From Cloeon dipterum (taxonomy: Eukaryota > Arthropoda > Insecta > Ephemeroptera > Baetidae): a stretch of 64,000 nt of DNA. The notes under the pieces were generated by a model that saw only the letters and a list, made by a program, of their open reading frames with translations, was not told the origin of the DNA and did no database searches. The translations under genes were made by a program, and so were the position numbers. The stretch is taken from positions 26,247,681 through 26,311,680 of the forward strand of contig NC_088786.1 in the NCBI RefSeq assembly GCF_949628265.1, read 5' to 3'. Below, one piece after another: positions 1-11,869 of this stretch. Position 1 is the first letter of the stretch; each line of letters starts with the position of its first letter.

Positions 1-668
1 GATGTGAGGGTGTTTCATTTTGCATAAAACAATACACCCTCATAAATCCAACCTTATTCAGATATTTCAGGCGTTATTTTCACCACTGGTTTTGCAATTG
101 ATTACGAGTTGATTTTACCAATTTCTTGCAGATATTAGAGGATTTCTTTCGACAGTCACACTCTCTACTTGCTAGTTTGCACCTTTCCAGAATGCGTGAA
201 TGAATTTTACGAGACGAGTGACTAGCGTTTCATTAAAATACATCGATGCTAAAATTCCAATTATGCCATAGTTGGTGAAAAAATTCTGCTGTGTACTTTT
301 TCTGCTCTCGATTTCGGTATACTTTTGTATCCATCCTTAACGCTTGTCAAGGTCATACGCAAAGAACTAACAAACTATTTTGTGCAAAAATTGCAAGTAA
401 GAAATTGGTAAAAATTGATTTAAAAAAGAAATTAGTCCAATGCATTATTTTTTATTTGTTTGGTTTCTTGCAACCCTGATTAGAGGCCATTGTTAAAATT
501 ATTTCATTTGTGATTACTTGTTTTGGAGAAATTTTCTGAATTGAGTCTTATTGTTATCAAATTGGTTTGAAATTGGCTTTTTCGCGACAGTTGAATGCTT
601 TTGTTTGAAGTGTTCGCATAATTAGTGAAATAAGTACGGTTGACTTAAGGACGCGCGTTGAATTGCAG
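1..668 (+). other. Intron upstream of the proline-rich exon
   Basis: This stretch is AT-rich with no supportable coding exon. By inference it is the last intron of the gene ending at 1033, with the acceptor at 667-668. It holds a partial copy (about 165-235) of the dispersed repeat family described separately. Confidence 0.5.
165..235 (+). repeat. Dispersed repeat, left-half copy
   Basis: Shares acttgct, gtttgcacctttcca, atgcgtgaat and gactagcg, in the same order, with the copy at 40093. Confidence 0.45.
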
Positions 669-1033
669 GTCAAAGTTACGCTCCTCCCAGCAACGGTCCA
701 CCACAACAGGGCACACCGAATCAGCCGCCATCGTCGCAAGCCCCAGGAGCAACCCCTTACGCACCACCGCCTGCCAACCAGCCATACGCCCCACCCGCCC
801 AAGGCGGGCCTGCAGGCTACGGACCTCCACAGGGTCCGGGACAGTACTCGCAGTACGGCCAGCCACCCCAGGGATATCCCCCGCAGGGACCTCCTCCGGC
901 AGGCTACCCACCGCAGCAGTACAGCCGACCTCCTCCTGGGGGCCCGCAACAGCCGCCCCCGGCGGGAGCACCACCCCAGGGACAGTATTACGATCAAACT
1001 AGGTTCCAGGGCTACCAGCCACCTCCTCAGTAA
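669..1033 (+). CDS. Proline/glycine/glutamine/tyrosine-rich C-terminal exon of an unidentified gene
   Basis: This is the last coding exon of a gene whose earlier exons lie left of the window. A splice acceptor (ttgcag) ends at 668 and the frame runs open to TAA at 1031-1033. The roughly 120 residues are almost entirely low-complexity: repeated GYPPQ, PPPAGY, QYSQYGQ and YAPP units, ending in a YDQ-containing tail. Local GC is far above the flanks, and codon choice keeps the P/Q/G/Y composition, so it reads as real coding sequence. Such tails occur in RNA-binding, coactivator (SS18 QPGY-type) and ESCRT/secretory adaptor (TFG, ALIX-type) proteins. Without the structured N-terminal part I cannot choose between them. 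The two other open frames over the same bases are shadows of this composition. Confidence 0.72.
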
Positions 1034-1830
1034 GGACGCTTGCTTGCGGTTGACGACGCTGAACATTCCGAATGTAGCTTTTCGTTTTAGTGGTGATATA
1101 TTTTTGTGTTGTACATTACTAAAATTTCTTAAATGCACATGACAGACAAAGTAACTTTTGTTTCACAATGTTAATTGCGTCGCTCTTTGTTTTACCTTCC
1201 TTTTTTTCGTGTAGATAATTAATAACACTGCTTTTATTTTTAAAGCAACTTAAATTGATACAATATTATGTGTTGACTCTATTTTTTTATCCTTTGACCT
1301 CTCAGTCTTAAACCGGGAATGAACTTAATTGCTTGTAACTTTGCTGTGAGCTCCCACTGCACAACTGGAAAGAAAACAGTGCTCATGCTGCAAAGATGCC
1401 CAGCTCATTCTAGGGCCAGAAGGTTTTGAACCTATTAGACACGTCTCATTGACAGTAAAAGGATTCTTACCATGCTAAAATAAACAGTTCCAGTGATTTT
1501 GAGAGCTATTAGCCACAAGCTTTCGAGATGACAATTTCTGATATATGTAGTCAATCAACATTCGTCAAGTCAACTGATAATCAGTTAATCAGAAGATGTT
1601 TCAAAGTTCATGACTTAGTAGTAAGTGTGATTTTATTATTGTGACTCAGAGAGATTTTCAAGACAGAATAGTCTTGGCGTACTTATATCTTGTATGTCTG
1701 GTGCAGGTACGGTTTTCCTGGCACTTAATCCTCAACGATTGATATTATGTGCCCAGTAGTTAGGCTGCGTCAAGTTTAGAATTCAGCTGTATTTTGTAAT
1801 CAATAAATGCATCTTTGTTGTATTGATGTA
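1034..1830 (+). other. 3' UTR of the proline-rich gene with poly(A) signal
   Basis: AT-rich sequence follows the TAA at 1031-1033. A canonical AATAAA at 1802-1807 is followed by a T/G-rich stretch (ttgttgtattgatg), the usual arrangement for 3'-end cleavage. The UTR end is inferred. Confidence 0.5.
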
Positions 1831-4800
1831 AATCTCAGAAATTTTTGTGAAACATTTTTGATTGAAACAAAACCTCAGGTCTTTTAGATAGAATATATAT
1901 TAATTTTATTTTACAAACATGGATAACATATTATTCAACTACACAAAATTATACTCAGACCTCAAAATCAAAGTAGCCTCAGAATTCGAATTTATTTTCG
2001 TTTGAATCATACCAGAAAGTCATACATCAGCTGCTGAAATGCAAATAATAAAATCATGGTGGAAGGTGTTGAAGTATTAAAAAATAAAAATTAGAGTCTT
2101 CTCGAAACAAATCAATCAGACGTTTTGTACTTGGTAACAAGTTTTACTTAATGGCACTACTTCGATACAAACCCAGTTTTATGGAAACGAAATAGCACTA
2201 AATTTGAACATGAAAATCTATAAGCTGAGACAGACAAGAGGGTGCGGCCGCCAGGCTGCGAGTCAGAATGCGACATTACGTTTGGCAATACTCTGCCCAG
2301 CAAGATAAAATGCACATTTCAATCTTACAGTTTGTGGACCAAGAGACATACAAGACCGGCGGCAGTGAATACGTCAAGTGGGGGACACAAACACATCGAC
2401 TCTTTGTTGGTTTATTTGATGAACAAATGTGTATCAATTTTTGCTCATTGGTCAGCCTATATGAGTGAGCAGAGAATGTGACATAATATTATGACGCTCG
2501 TCAACTCAAATTTACTCCACTTTTGGGGACCGTTCTTATTCAACGCAACAAATTTTTCAGACGAGGGTGGACACTAATTGGCGTTGTTTCTTTCAATTTG
2601 TAAATATCACTAGTTGCAAATATATTGCTTTCAGCCTACGACGAAGTGGGAGACAAATTAATATTTTGTTAGTGAAACCAGTGATTTTTTAATAATTTTT
2701 CACTCATGTTGTCAATTTACTCGGCAGAGTGACACAATAAATTTTGTGCACGGGAAAATATCGGTGTAGCGACCGTCATTTATGAAAGTTTGTAAAGCAA
2801 TGACAATGACACGCACAAATCGATGTACTTAATAATTTCTGAAAGTCCGAAATCTCTAAAATCTCTCCCTTTTCTTACTCCCCATTTTAAAGCACCGCAT
2901 TTTGTTATAAAATTATGTACTTTAGCAAACTGAAAAGTGAAAATTTCAAAATTTTGGTGTTTGATTTACTGTGTCTGTTTCATTCAATTATCTGGTATCC
3001 TATAAACATTTAATATCAATTTCTCGGGACCATCCTGAAGATCGCTAACACATACATATTTCTACAATGCAAAAGGAACAGCAAGAGGTCCTGGGCGGGT
3101 GACACAAATCCATTATTAATTATATCGTGATCTCATACATAAAAGAGTTGTGGAAAGCAGGCGGTCCAGTTTAGGAAACACTTCAGTTGGGAAAAGTTTG
3201 ATTTATTATCGATAGAACATATCGGCTTTGATCTGTTCGCGGTGAGAGGTGAATGAATAATCGTGGGAAAAAATATTGGAAATTAAAATGATATAGAGCT
3301 ATCACAGTATTAGGGAATGTCTCTGTAAATGGTTAAATATTCTCCAACAATCATAATATATATCAACCATTCAAATGCACAAATCAATTTATCTTCATTA
3401 AAATAAGTAACAACTTTGGAAATATGAATTAAAATATAAGTGATTCAAATTGAGAGTTGTACACATTATTTAAAATATTGTTTAATCTCGTTATCACATG
3501 TATAGCTACCGGGAGTAGTTTGTATTACGAGATTGGAAACATTGATCGACATGAAATGACATTTTAATTATTTATTAATATAGTGGAGCGTCTCGTCTGT
3601 AAATGTATCTCATTCTTGTTCGTGGTCGGTAAACACGCAGCTGGTAGATAATGTATTTTATATGATCGACGCAATTGATCAAACTTTGATGAATTATCTT
3701 AATGATTGATATTTTGATTTCGAATTACAACATGGACGTCAATATATAACAATGCAAAATTTTTAAATATATATTTTATGTGCTATCCACACAAAATACA
3801 ATTCTGGTAAAATGAGCAAAAGGTATAATATTTTAATGCGTTTAGAATTTAACACAAATATCATCTGGCGCGCAGCGCAGTTCACGCGTTGGAGAATATA
3901 ATGGAAAATTTAAGTGTATAATTTTATTTTTATGTTTAATAATGGCAACGAGTATTTTGATTAAATTCGCACACAAATATCATGGCTTGAGTGGTACACA
4001 CCTAATTTTGACGTGAACACGGCAAATGGGAGGACGACACAGGAGATGGGTACATCCACTTTTTGATATTGTATATAATTACAAGAGCTATGTTTGAAAA
4101 TGACACTTTAAATTTGTTACATAACAATTTTCACACCGAGATTTGCGCTGTTTCGAGATTGTCATTTGGTTTACTCATTCAACTTTACCAACGAAATTGA
4201 TTTGATTCGCGAGAAGTAGGGTTCTAACTTCATCAGATTGGTCATTATAGGAACTGCAGGAAAATCAAACATCAGAGCGTTGTGAAATGAAAAAATATAA
4301 TCGTCTTTGATAGGAACGTGTGATAGGGTTTTGCAAGTTTCTGAAACGCTGGATTTGCACCTGTCGCGATATAAATGGGTTGCTGGCAATTTGGACACGT
4401 CGATTTGCATAAAATGTGACGCGAGACATCATTTTCGGTAGGTAGCGTTTTAAGTACGCAGTGTTTCTCGCCTTCGCGATACTTTCTAATTGTGGAAGCG
4501 TGGGAGTGCATCTCTCCTAAAAGGTCGAATTCAATTTGTGAGTAAGTGTGTCTGCGTGCTGATTAGTTGTTCAGCAGGCAGGCAGTCGGGCGGTTGGGCG
4601 AGTGATTTGTTCCATTTCAGCCGACTGATTCCACGAACTTAATACCTTATAGTTTCGCATGTGTATAAATATACGCTCATTCTTCAATTTATTTGATCCC
4701 GTGTAAGCTCATGCTATCAATAATTAAAAAAGGAAACTTGTGGCGTTAGCTCAAATGACTTATTGGGTTGAACATATGAACGCGCGCACTTGGTTTTTGA

Positions 4801-5441
4801 AAAACCAACAAAAAATCGAGATTCTTGTTAACAAAGCAAACTAAATCAGGCGGGTTTGCTTCTCAATTTTTTAAATCGATAAAATCGTTGCGTGAGTTTC
4901 TGAATTAAAATCGGCTATTTTAAAATGCCTTAGCATTTGCAACAAAATTAGTTCTGCCACATAAAATTACAATTATTTGATTCACGTTGAATGCCTGGAA
5001 AAGTATTATCGGCTCACGAGTAAGGTGCTCTGTGCTGAAAAAAAAGCTCAACAAAATGTGTATATGCACTGCACAAAGTCAGTTTCGCACAGAGCTGCGT
5101 GTGCAAAATTCAGTGAAGCTCAAACGCGCGGCACTCGAATCTGCCTGTGTTTGCCAACTGATCGGTCAGTCATTTCATTGATCGGGACGCCGCGAGGGTC
5201 AGTCTGTGTTGGTCGTTCCAGCCGGAGGGGAGGGACGAGGAGCGAGTTCAATATTTTATCAGATCAACTACGGACACGTTGATATGTCAACAACAATATA
5301 TTGGGCAAAGCAAAGCGCTCAGTGGCAGAATCTCAAATATAACGAATCAGAGAGCTCAGTAATTATTACATCCAAGCAGTCAAAGGCAGATCACTTCTTC
5401 TTCTTCTTCTTTGCACACATACGACGAACAGTGTTTTTCCC
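1831..5441. other. Intergenic spacer, no gene seen; includes the 3' UTR of the kinase gene
   Basis: About 3.6 kb of AT-rich DNA lies between the left-hand gene and the stop codon of the minus-strand kinase. Open frames in it (for example near 2242-2481, 4171-4511 and 4977-5282) have no recognisable domain, no convincing splice sites and no compositional support. A (CTT)6 tract at 5394-5411 lies in the presumed kinase 3' UTR. I saw no unambiguous minus-strand poly(A) signal directly after the kinase stop. Confidence 0.5.
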
Positions 5442-5672
5442 TTAGAAATCCTCAAACTCTCTGACGTACTTGTTGGTCGACGAGGCCTTGATGGTCACCT
5501 CCTCATATGTGTCAAAGTTGGACGCGTCACCTGGGCTGCTGCACTTGGGTCGGAACGGCGGATCAGCTCGCCGGTGCAGAATCTGGTCCCAGTCAATCGG
5601 CCGGAACCATCGGTCACGCTTGATGTCGGCGGCGCCGTCCTTCAGGTTGCCAAACCGCCTTGACAGGTCAAT
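5442..5672 (-). CDS. PKA-like kinase exon 3 (C-terminal tail)
   Basis: Encodes residues 302-377: [12 protein letters not shown], the [10 protein letters not shown] segment, [12 protein letters not shown] (AGC tail NFD motif) and the REFEDF terminus that packs on the N-lobe in PKA. An acceptor ccag precedes 5672, and TAA lies at 5444-5442. Confidence 0.93.
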   Translation of the reverse strand: MDLSRRFGNLKDGAADIKRDRWFRPIDWDQILHRRADPPFRPKCSSPGDASNFDTYEEVTIKASSTNKYVREFEDF

Positions 5673-8600
5673 CTGGATCAAAATTAAAACACGGAAATTT
5701 ATGAATTCTAAGAGCTTAGTTTGACTGTAGAATTTTGTCATTTTACGATTAATTCAGTAAGTATGCTATCACAATAATGTTAAAAAAACTTTTTACGATA
5801 TCCCGTCTTCCTGATTGTAAGCAAAATGTTACTATCGATACAGACACAATAAAAGAGAAAGAGAATAAAAGCGAAACATAAAGTAAATAAAACTGTATGG
5901 TTTAAGACAAACTGCGGATGGAGACAAGAGGATTTAGCGAGGCAATAAAATTTAATTTGCGTAGAAGCGTTACAGCCAGCAATAAAACTTGGTCTCGGCA
6001 CCGCATCTCTGCGAGAGCATCTTTATAGCCCCTATTACCAGAAGAACCGAATTTCAAGAAGCTCTCAGTGAATGCAAACAGATCGTTGCTGCTTGCAATT
6101 AGACAACTCTGCTTAATCTGGATCGCTTTAGCTTCACAGCGACAATAATCGCAAAGCCGAGAGCAAAGAGATAAAAAAGCCTCTGCGCCTCTGTTTAAAA
6201 GTCCTTTTGAGCGGTGGCAACAAGTCGGATGCAAGTGACAACTAACTACTGAGAGTATTTTTTGCTGCGGAGCGCATTTCAAAACTGAAGGTTGTGTTGT
6301 GCTACTTCACGCGCGCAGATCAATAAAAGTAACAGACACGAGTGGCAGTTTAAAGGGAGAAAAGAATTCTAAATTTATTGATACATCGTAAAACAAAAAG
6401 GACGGGTGTGCAAAGGTCGTTCTCAGCAAGAAAAATAGACTTTTCATGTCGGACCGTTATATAAATCAGAGTTTACGGCGGGCGCACGCTCGTTTTGCAT
6501 ACTGTGTATGCTGAGAGAGCTAGCTAGTGTCAGGCTGTTCGCTCATCCGCATTTTGCATCAATAGCCTGCTATTTTTGAACACAGACACACGTTCCCTTA
6601 GATCAATGGTAAAAGTTGGATGGTGCTGCAGCACGAGTCCCGCACTAATGGGCAAAAAACAAGTGCTGCGGGGGAAACAGCGAACACACAGGCACGCACC
6701 ACAATATAAAAGCCGTGTTATGTTATTGCGTTCGAGGAGAAAATCTGTCTGCGCGCGTGTCGTAAAAATCACTAAATCCGTATCACTTAATTTGAATAAG
6801 CGGTCTGGTTGTAAAAACACCTCTCTGGTTGACAGCAAATCAGTTTCGAAATTCTAACTTGCTGCCGAGTGAACTGCATTTTTATAAGGCGGGAAATAAC
6901 GCAGGCTAGTTTGGACAAAATCATGAAACCTGAAGCCTTGAATATATCACTTATAATGTTGATTACACAGATTTTCTGTTGGTATAGAATTATAATTAAT
7001 GTACATCGCGTGTATAATGTTGCAGTTTGTGTAGATTAATGGTTCAACGCCGAAAATATTTTTTTGCAAGGTGGTCCTTTTCTGGACTGGGCTTCTCCCA
7101 CTGAGGCTCGAGAGCGCATATTATTCGATTGCGATGTTTTTGGGGAATTCGTCGCAATCAGGAAGCCGCTCATCTCAAAAGATATTAACCAATTAAAAAC
7201 TAAATTTGAAGAAATTGTAAACAAACAATACCGCTTTCATAGATCAAAAAGTATCAATATTCGAATGAAATGAATATGATTATATTAAAATCTTGACTGA
7301 GAAATTCCCGATCATGCAGTTGAGTTAAGAGCAGAATCTTACCTGCAGAAGGTTTCTGATGAGCTCTTTGAGGTCAGTGCTGAAGTGTGGCGGGCAGCGG
7401 TACCTGCCGGACACGATTTTCTCGTAGATCTGCATTTGGTCCTTGGCATAGAAGGGCGGATGGCCCGCAGCCATTTCGTACAGCAGCACCCCAAACGACC
7501 ACCAGTCGACCGAGCGGCCATAGCCCTTGGACAGGATCACTTCGGGCGCTAGGTACTCGGGGGTGCCGCAAAGCGTCCACGTGCGGCCCTCAATCATCTT
7601 GCAGAAGCCCAGGTCAGTTACCTGCACGTACCCGGTCGAGTCGATCAGGATGTTCTCGGGCTTCAGGTCGCGGTACACCACACCAAGGTAGTGCAGATAT
7701 TCGAGCGCAAGGGCCACCTGTTAATTAAATGGCAGCAAGAGATGTTATTTATTAAAAAAGTTCAGAGTTGTTTTCTATCGCCAGCCAATAATTTATGCAA
7801 ATATGTCGGACAAGATGCGTGAAACGACAACAGCATTATTGAGGGCAAATATTTGGAGCTGTTTTTGCCGTGCGATACCGATCCCAGAGGGTTTTTTTAA
7901 AACAGTGCAGGCTAGACAACCAGCGTGTCGTTTGTACTCTCCTGGTTGCCTATCTTGGATTTTTATGGATTTAACGCTGACGGCCAAAGGATGGAAATAA
8001 TCATTTAGGAATTTTATTACGAGTCTGAAAACGGGGATTACTGAGCATCCTCGCTTGTTGCTTTGTTTGACGGTGGGAAATCGTTAAAAATAAGGACCCT
8101 AAGGTTTGAGGAAAGCACAACGTATTGTGTGTTCCTTTGTGCAAAAAAGAGCTTTGTGTGCGTGTTTTTTGTCTCTTTAGCTGCCCCATCATCACGAAGG
8201 CCCTGACGAGGGGTTAGAGGTCAGTAAATCAAGGGAAAATAAAACGGGAAAAAAGAAGAGACACATTTTTAAGGCAAAAGGGCGGTCCCTGTGAAAATTT
8301 GAGCGAGGACAAAATGCGTGCGCATTTCACAATCTAAATTACATCCGCCGCCCGGTAAGGAGAAAAAGTTTCATCAAGCCGGCAAGCAGGCATATTAGTA
8401 TTTGCTCCGAGCTTTCGTCAGCAAAATGCGAGCTGGAGTTCATTAAATCCAGTGAGCGATGACTCGAAACATTTCCCTGTGCCTCGAAAGCAAGTTTCCA
8501 AAGAAGGCAAAAAATTAAAATATTCAGCCTCATGAGCCTATTGTGACTCGAGTCAAAACAGAGACATTCAGAAATGACGCGGCACAAAGGCTTTTTTTAA

Positions 8601-10003
8601 TTCAGCGCTGAGAAAACCAATAAACCAATGCATAATATATAGCGCTTTTGTTTAACGTGAGCAACCTAGAATTTTATTTCCAGCTCTTCCGTCAAATGTC
8701 ACTCTCTTTGTACTCGTCAACGCAAAGGTTACCAGGCACAATGTGTGTCAGTAAGAATAATGCAAAAATTATAACCGAGCCCCGAGCCGCGCCTTCTTGC
8801 GAAGCGAACATTTACATGCTGAAAGGAGTAATAATTCTACTTTTTGACTTTAATCAAACCGTTTAATTTTTAATCGCAATCGAGTAAAAAATGATGATGA
8901 GTGATGAATTCTGAAAAACCCGGACAGACCAAAGAATCTATAGGAGCATTCAACGACACAATACAAAAACTTATTATTATGTCACTTAGTGCGTTGAAAG
9001 GCTTCCGAGTATTTATACGCACGCACCTGGACTCACTGTTTTCATATTCTGCCTGTCCTGATTCTCTTCAAAATCCACCCTCTTGTTATATCAAGATATT
9101 GAACAATTACAGAAAAAACGATCTAAAAAAATAAGTTATTTTTTGAAACCACATAAATCAATTGGTTTCGTCAAAGAGAAAACAATATCTTAATCAACAT
9201 GGTAAGTCCTGACAATATTTTTAAACGCGTTCATGAACGAACTTTAACGAACTTAAATAACTGAACGAAATTTAATTCATGATAATATAAACGGTAAGAA
9301 CACGAGGTACAAAATTATGATTTTAAGGCCGATTTAGAGAAATCCAACCAAAGATTAAATTACAGAACTTTTTATTTTGATATATATAAGAAAACATGAT
9401 TTCGCGAATTTAGAAATTCATAATTGTTCGTGAAAACTGCTATGTATGTTTATAATTTTATTTTTTGATATTCACCTGAGCACCGTAGAATCTGGTCTGC
9501 ACCTCGCTGAACTTGCCCTGCCGGCGCAAGTGGGTGAACATTTCGCCGCCCGAGATGAAGGGCAGGACGAGGTACAAGTTGTCGTTGTCCTTGAAGCTGA
9601 ACTCGAGGTGCACGATGAACGGGTGCCGAATGCACTGCAGGATGCGCTTCTCGTTCAGCGTGTGCTCCACCTGCTTCATCTTGACAATCTTCTGCTTCTC
9701 CAGCAGCTTCATCGCGTAGAATTGCTTGCTCGAGCGGTGGCGAACCAGCATCACCCGTCCGAACGAGCCGGTGCCCAGTGTCCGCAGGCGGTCGAAGTCT
9801 TCGAGGTGGCAAGCCGGCGGGTGCGACTTGCCCTCCCAGCGTGCCATGAAGTCATTCTTGGCCTCGGAGAGGAACTTGTCGCCTGCACCGCCGCCCCCGG
9901 TGCTCCACGGGGGTGGCGAGCGAGCCTTCTGGTTTCTGTCCTTGTCGCTCGACAGATCATACCGGTAGCCACTGGCCGAACCCTCCGAGCCTCGAACCAT
10001 CAT
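5442..10003 (-). CDS. PKA catalytic-subunit-like serine/threonine kinase (AGC family), complete, three exons
   Basis: Three phase-0 exons on the minus strand (10003-9476, 7717-7343, 5672-5442) join into 377 residues ending at TAA 5444-5442. Family knowledge: PKA catalytic subunits phosphorylate R-R-x-S/T sites after cAMP releases the regulatory subunit. Visible motifs: glycine loop GTGSFGRV (77-84), ATP lysine K99 (YAMK), helix-C E118, YRDLKPEN (191-198), activation threonine T224 in [15 protein letters not shown], and a terminal hydrophobic FEDF motif matching the PKA FxxF tail. Odd points: the DFG motif is DLG (211-213), the hinge reads LPF where PKA has an acidic residue, and the roughly 60-residue N-terminus starts MMVRG and lacks a myristoylation glycine. 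The start was chosen as the first in-frame ATG after an upstream TGA; a second ATG follows at once. There is no cyclic-nucleotide-binding domain, so it is not PKG. Most likely a divergent PKA-C paralogue; the exact orthologue is uncertain. Confidence 0.93.
5673..7342 (-). other. Intron 2 of the PKA-like kinase gene
   Basis: The intron is 1.67 kb and AT-rich with no further coding exon. It contains a diverged copy (about 7069-7163) of the dispersed repeat family. Open frames on either strand (for example 5902-6282 and 6530-6857) lack domains. Confidence 0.6.
7069..7163 (+). repeat. Dispersed repeat, right-half copy
   Basis: Shares ccttttctggactgggcttc (against ttcttttctggactggactt), then tgaggc and ttatt and a gtcgc block, in the same order, with the 40200-40295 region. 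It lies in intron 2 of the PKA-like kinase. Confidence 0.5.
7343..7717 (-). CDS. PKA-like kinase exon 2 (catalytic loop, activation segment)
   Basis: Encodes residues 177-301. An acceptor cag precedes 7717, and the donor gtaaga follows CAG ending at 7343. It carries YRDLKPEN, the atypical DLG, the activation loop with T224, the APE motif and the [15 protein letters not shown] helix. A GTG begins the exon in frame, but it is a spliced codon (Val), not an initiator. Confidence 0.93.
7718..9475 (-). other. Intron 1 of the PKA-like kinase gene
   Basis: The intron is 1.76 kb and AT-rich. Nothing beyond the splice sites is supportable. Confidence 0.6.
9476..10003 (-). CDS. PKA-like kinase exon 1 (N-terminal lobe)
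   Basis: Encodes residues 1-176: a Ser/Gly/Asp-rich N-terminus, the [17 protein letters not shown] entry into the kinase fold, K99, the helix-C segment HTLNEKRIL and the GGEMF stretch that in PKA helps bind substrate. The exon ends GAQ followed by a gtgaat donor. The in-frame GTG upstream at 10036 follows a stop and is not treated as a start. Confidence 0.92.
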
Positions 10004-10627
10004 CGCCAGCAATCTCGCGCGTTCACTCACGGACACTCAGCCTTCTTGTGCTGCACCGCTACCACCATGCAATCGATCCGCAGCCGAACGACTCGCTGCT
10101 AACAGGTTCACCAACGAGTTCACCGTTCACCTACTAGGCTGCTGCTCTTCTTGCTCTTGCTCTCCTCTCTCCTCCTCTCCCTTCGCTCAGGCCCGCGGCT
10201 TCGTACTTCCGCCACGTGAGGCGCTTCCGCTGCAGTAATAACAAATCTTTGCCTGATGCTTGAATGTGCTTGACAATAATCTGCTTGAGCGTTGGGCGGT
10301 TTACCGGTTTGTTTGAAGTTCGAAAAATTCTTTTGTAAAATCTTGTTGACAACGCTCTACTTTCTTACTTTTATCTGAAAATTTTAACTTCTTGTATACA
10401 GTGAAGAAGATTTTTTTAAGTTTTTTATATTATTCTTTTAAATTACATCGTTCTGTAAGCAGTTTGTGGAGTTCAAAACACCGGTTATCAATTATTTGCC
10501 GGCACCGGTTTTAATGTTGTTTTGCTGGATCTTGTGTTGTTGTTTGGCCCCTGCCTGCTCAGAAAAGATTTGATACAAGGACCCAAAGTTTCCAAAATCT
10601 CGTTGAAGGAAATTTTTCCACGAAAAA
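10004..10627. promoter_or_regulatory. Head-to-head intergenic region between the kinase and THOC3
   Basis: The two start codons are 624 bp apart and divergent. The region must contain both 5' UTRs and core promoters, so a shared bidirectional promoter is plausible. No clear TATA box was seen for either gene. The kinase side (10004-10240) is GC-richer with CT-repeat runs; the THOC3 side is AT-rich with two ccggtt blocks near 10480-10510. Confidence 0.4.
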
Positions 10628-11869
10628 ATGATCTCGCCTGTACGAGCAGAGTTAGCAGAGCTGAGGAATCATTTTAAGAAAAACAAGAAAATCCGGGATT
10701 ACCAGGCGCACACCTCCAAAGTTCATTCGGTGGGCTGGAGTTGTGACGGGAGAAGACTAGCCTCCGGTTCCTTTGACAAAAGTGTCACTGTTTTTACACT
10801 GGACAGAGACAGATTGGTATGCCAAATATTAATACATACATAGTTAACAAATTTTAGTTTTGAAATAAAATAAAAAAAATTTTTAGAGCAAGGAGCACAA
10901 CTTCACAGGGCACGATGGAAGTGTAGACCAGATCTGCTGGCACTCCAGCAATTCAAACCTGCTAAGTACCGCCAGTGGGGACAAAACTGTCCGTATATGG
11001 GACTCAAGATCAAAGAAGTGTGTGACTAAGATCAATACAAAAGGTATTTACTTCATATTTAATTAATTTGGATTATATAAATATGTAGTAAACTTTTCAC
11101 TGTCTCTGCAGGTGAAAACATAAACATCACCTGGTCTCCTGATGGCAGTACAATCGCTGTTGGCAACAAGGAAGATCTTGTCACTTTCATTGACACTCGA
11201 ACAGACAAAATTAAAGAAGAGAAGCAGTTCCGGTTCGAGGTCAACGAGATATCATGGAACAAGCAAGGCGACTTATTTTTCCTGACAAACGGCCAAGGCT
11301 GCATTAATATCTTGAGGTTGATATACAGTGCCCAAAAATATATAATATATTTTTCTTTGATATATCTAACTTAATCCAGCTATCCAAGCCTGGAACTTCG
11401 TCATGTACTTCAATGCCACCCAGGAACTTGTATTTGCATCGAATTTGATCCCACTGGTAAATATTTCGCCACTGGCTCAGCAGATGCTTTGGTGTCCCTA
11501 TGGGATGTCAGCGATCTGGTTTGCATGAGGACATTTCAGAGGTGAATTTCATCTAAGTTTATTCATCTTACAAATTAAAAAAAAACATGTCTGTAAAACA
11601 GGTTAGACTGGCCAGTACGAACTCTGAGCTTCAGTCACGATGGAAAACTTTTGGCCTCTGCGTCTGAAGATTTGATCATCGATATAGGTGATGTTGAGTC
11701 AGGAGAAAAAGTTACAGAGATAGCTGTGGAAGCAGCCACGTTCACAGTTGCATGGCACCCAAAGCAGTACTTGCTGGCCTTCGCTTGTGATGACAAACAG
11801 GAAAGATATGAGAGGAAAGGAGGAGCAGGCACTGTCAGATTGTTCGGCTGCTTTGGTAGTAATGAATAA
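10628..11869 (+). CDS. THOC3: THO complex subunit 3 (WD40 protein)
   Basis: Five exons (10628-10816, 10887-11043, 11112-11316, 11380-11541, 11602-11869) join in frame to 326 residues ending TAA 11867-11869. THOC3/Tex1 is a beta-propeller subunit of the THO/TREX complex, which couples transcription and splicing to nuclear mRNA export. The N-terminus shows the family's FKKNKKIRDYQAHTSKVHSV entry. WD-type blades include LASGSFDKSV, LSTASGDKTVRVWD, NITWSPDGSTIAVGN, FATGSADALVSLWD and LLASASEDLIIDIGD. The C-terminal blade has the THOC3-like VAWHPKQYLLAFACDD and a KGGAGTVRLFG end. Length is slightly below the human protein (about 350). All four introns are 60-70 bp with GT-AG ends. The start ATG has A at -3. 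Confidence 0.95.

Noticed and set aside
557-1142. Long overlapping frames on both strands around the proline-rich exon
   Set aside because: Only the frame ending at 1033 has a splice acceptor and consistent P/G/Q/Y repeats. The others are shadows of the low-complexity sequence.
10001-10036. GTG start for the kinase at 10036
   Set aside because: It directly follows an in-frame TGA. The ATG at 10003 has a suitable context and is followed by a second ATG.
9446-10102. 218-codon plus-strand open frame opposite kinase exon 1
   Set aside because: It is antisense to a clearly identified kinase exon and reflects the GC-rich coding composition of the other strand.
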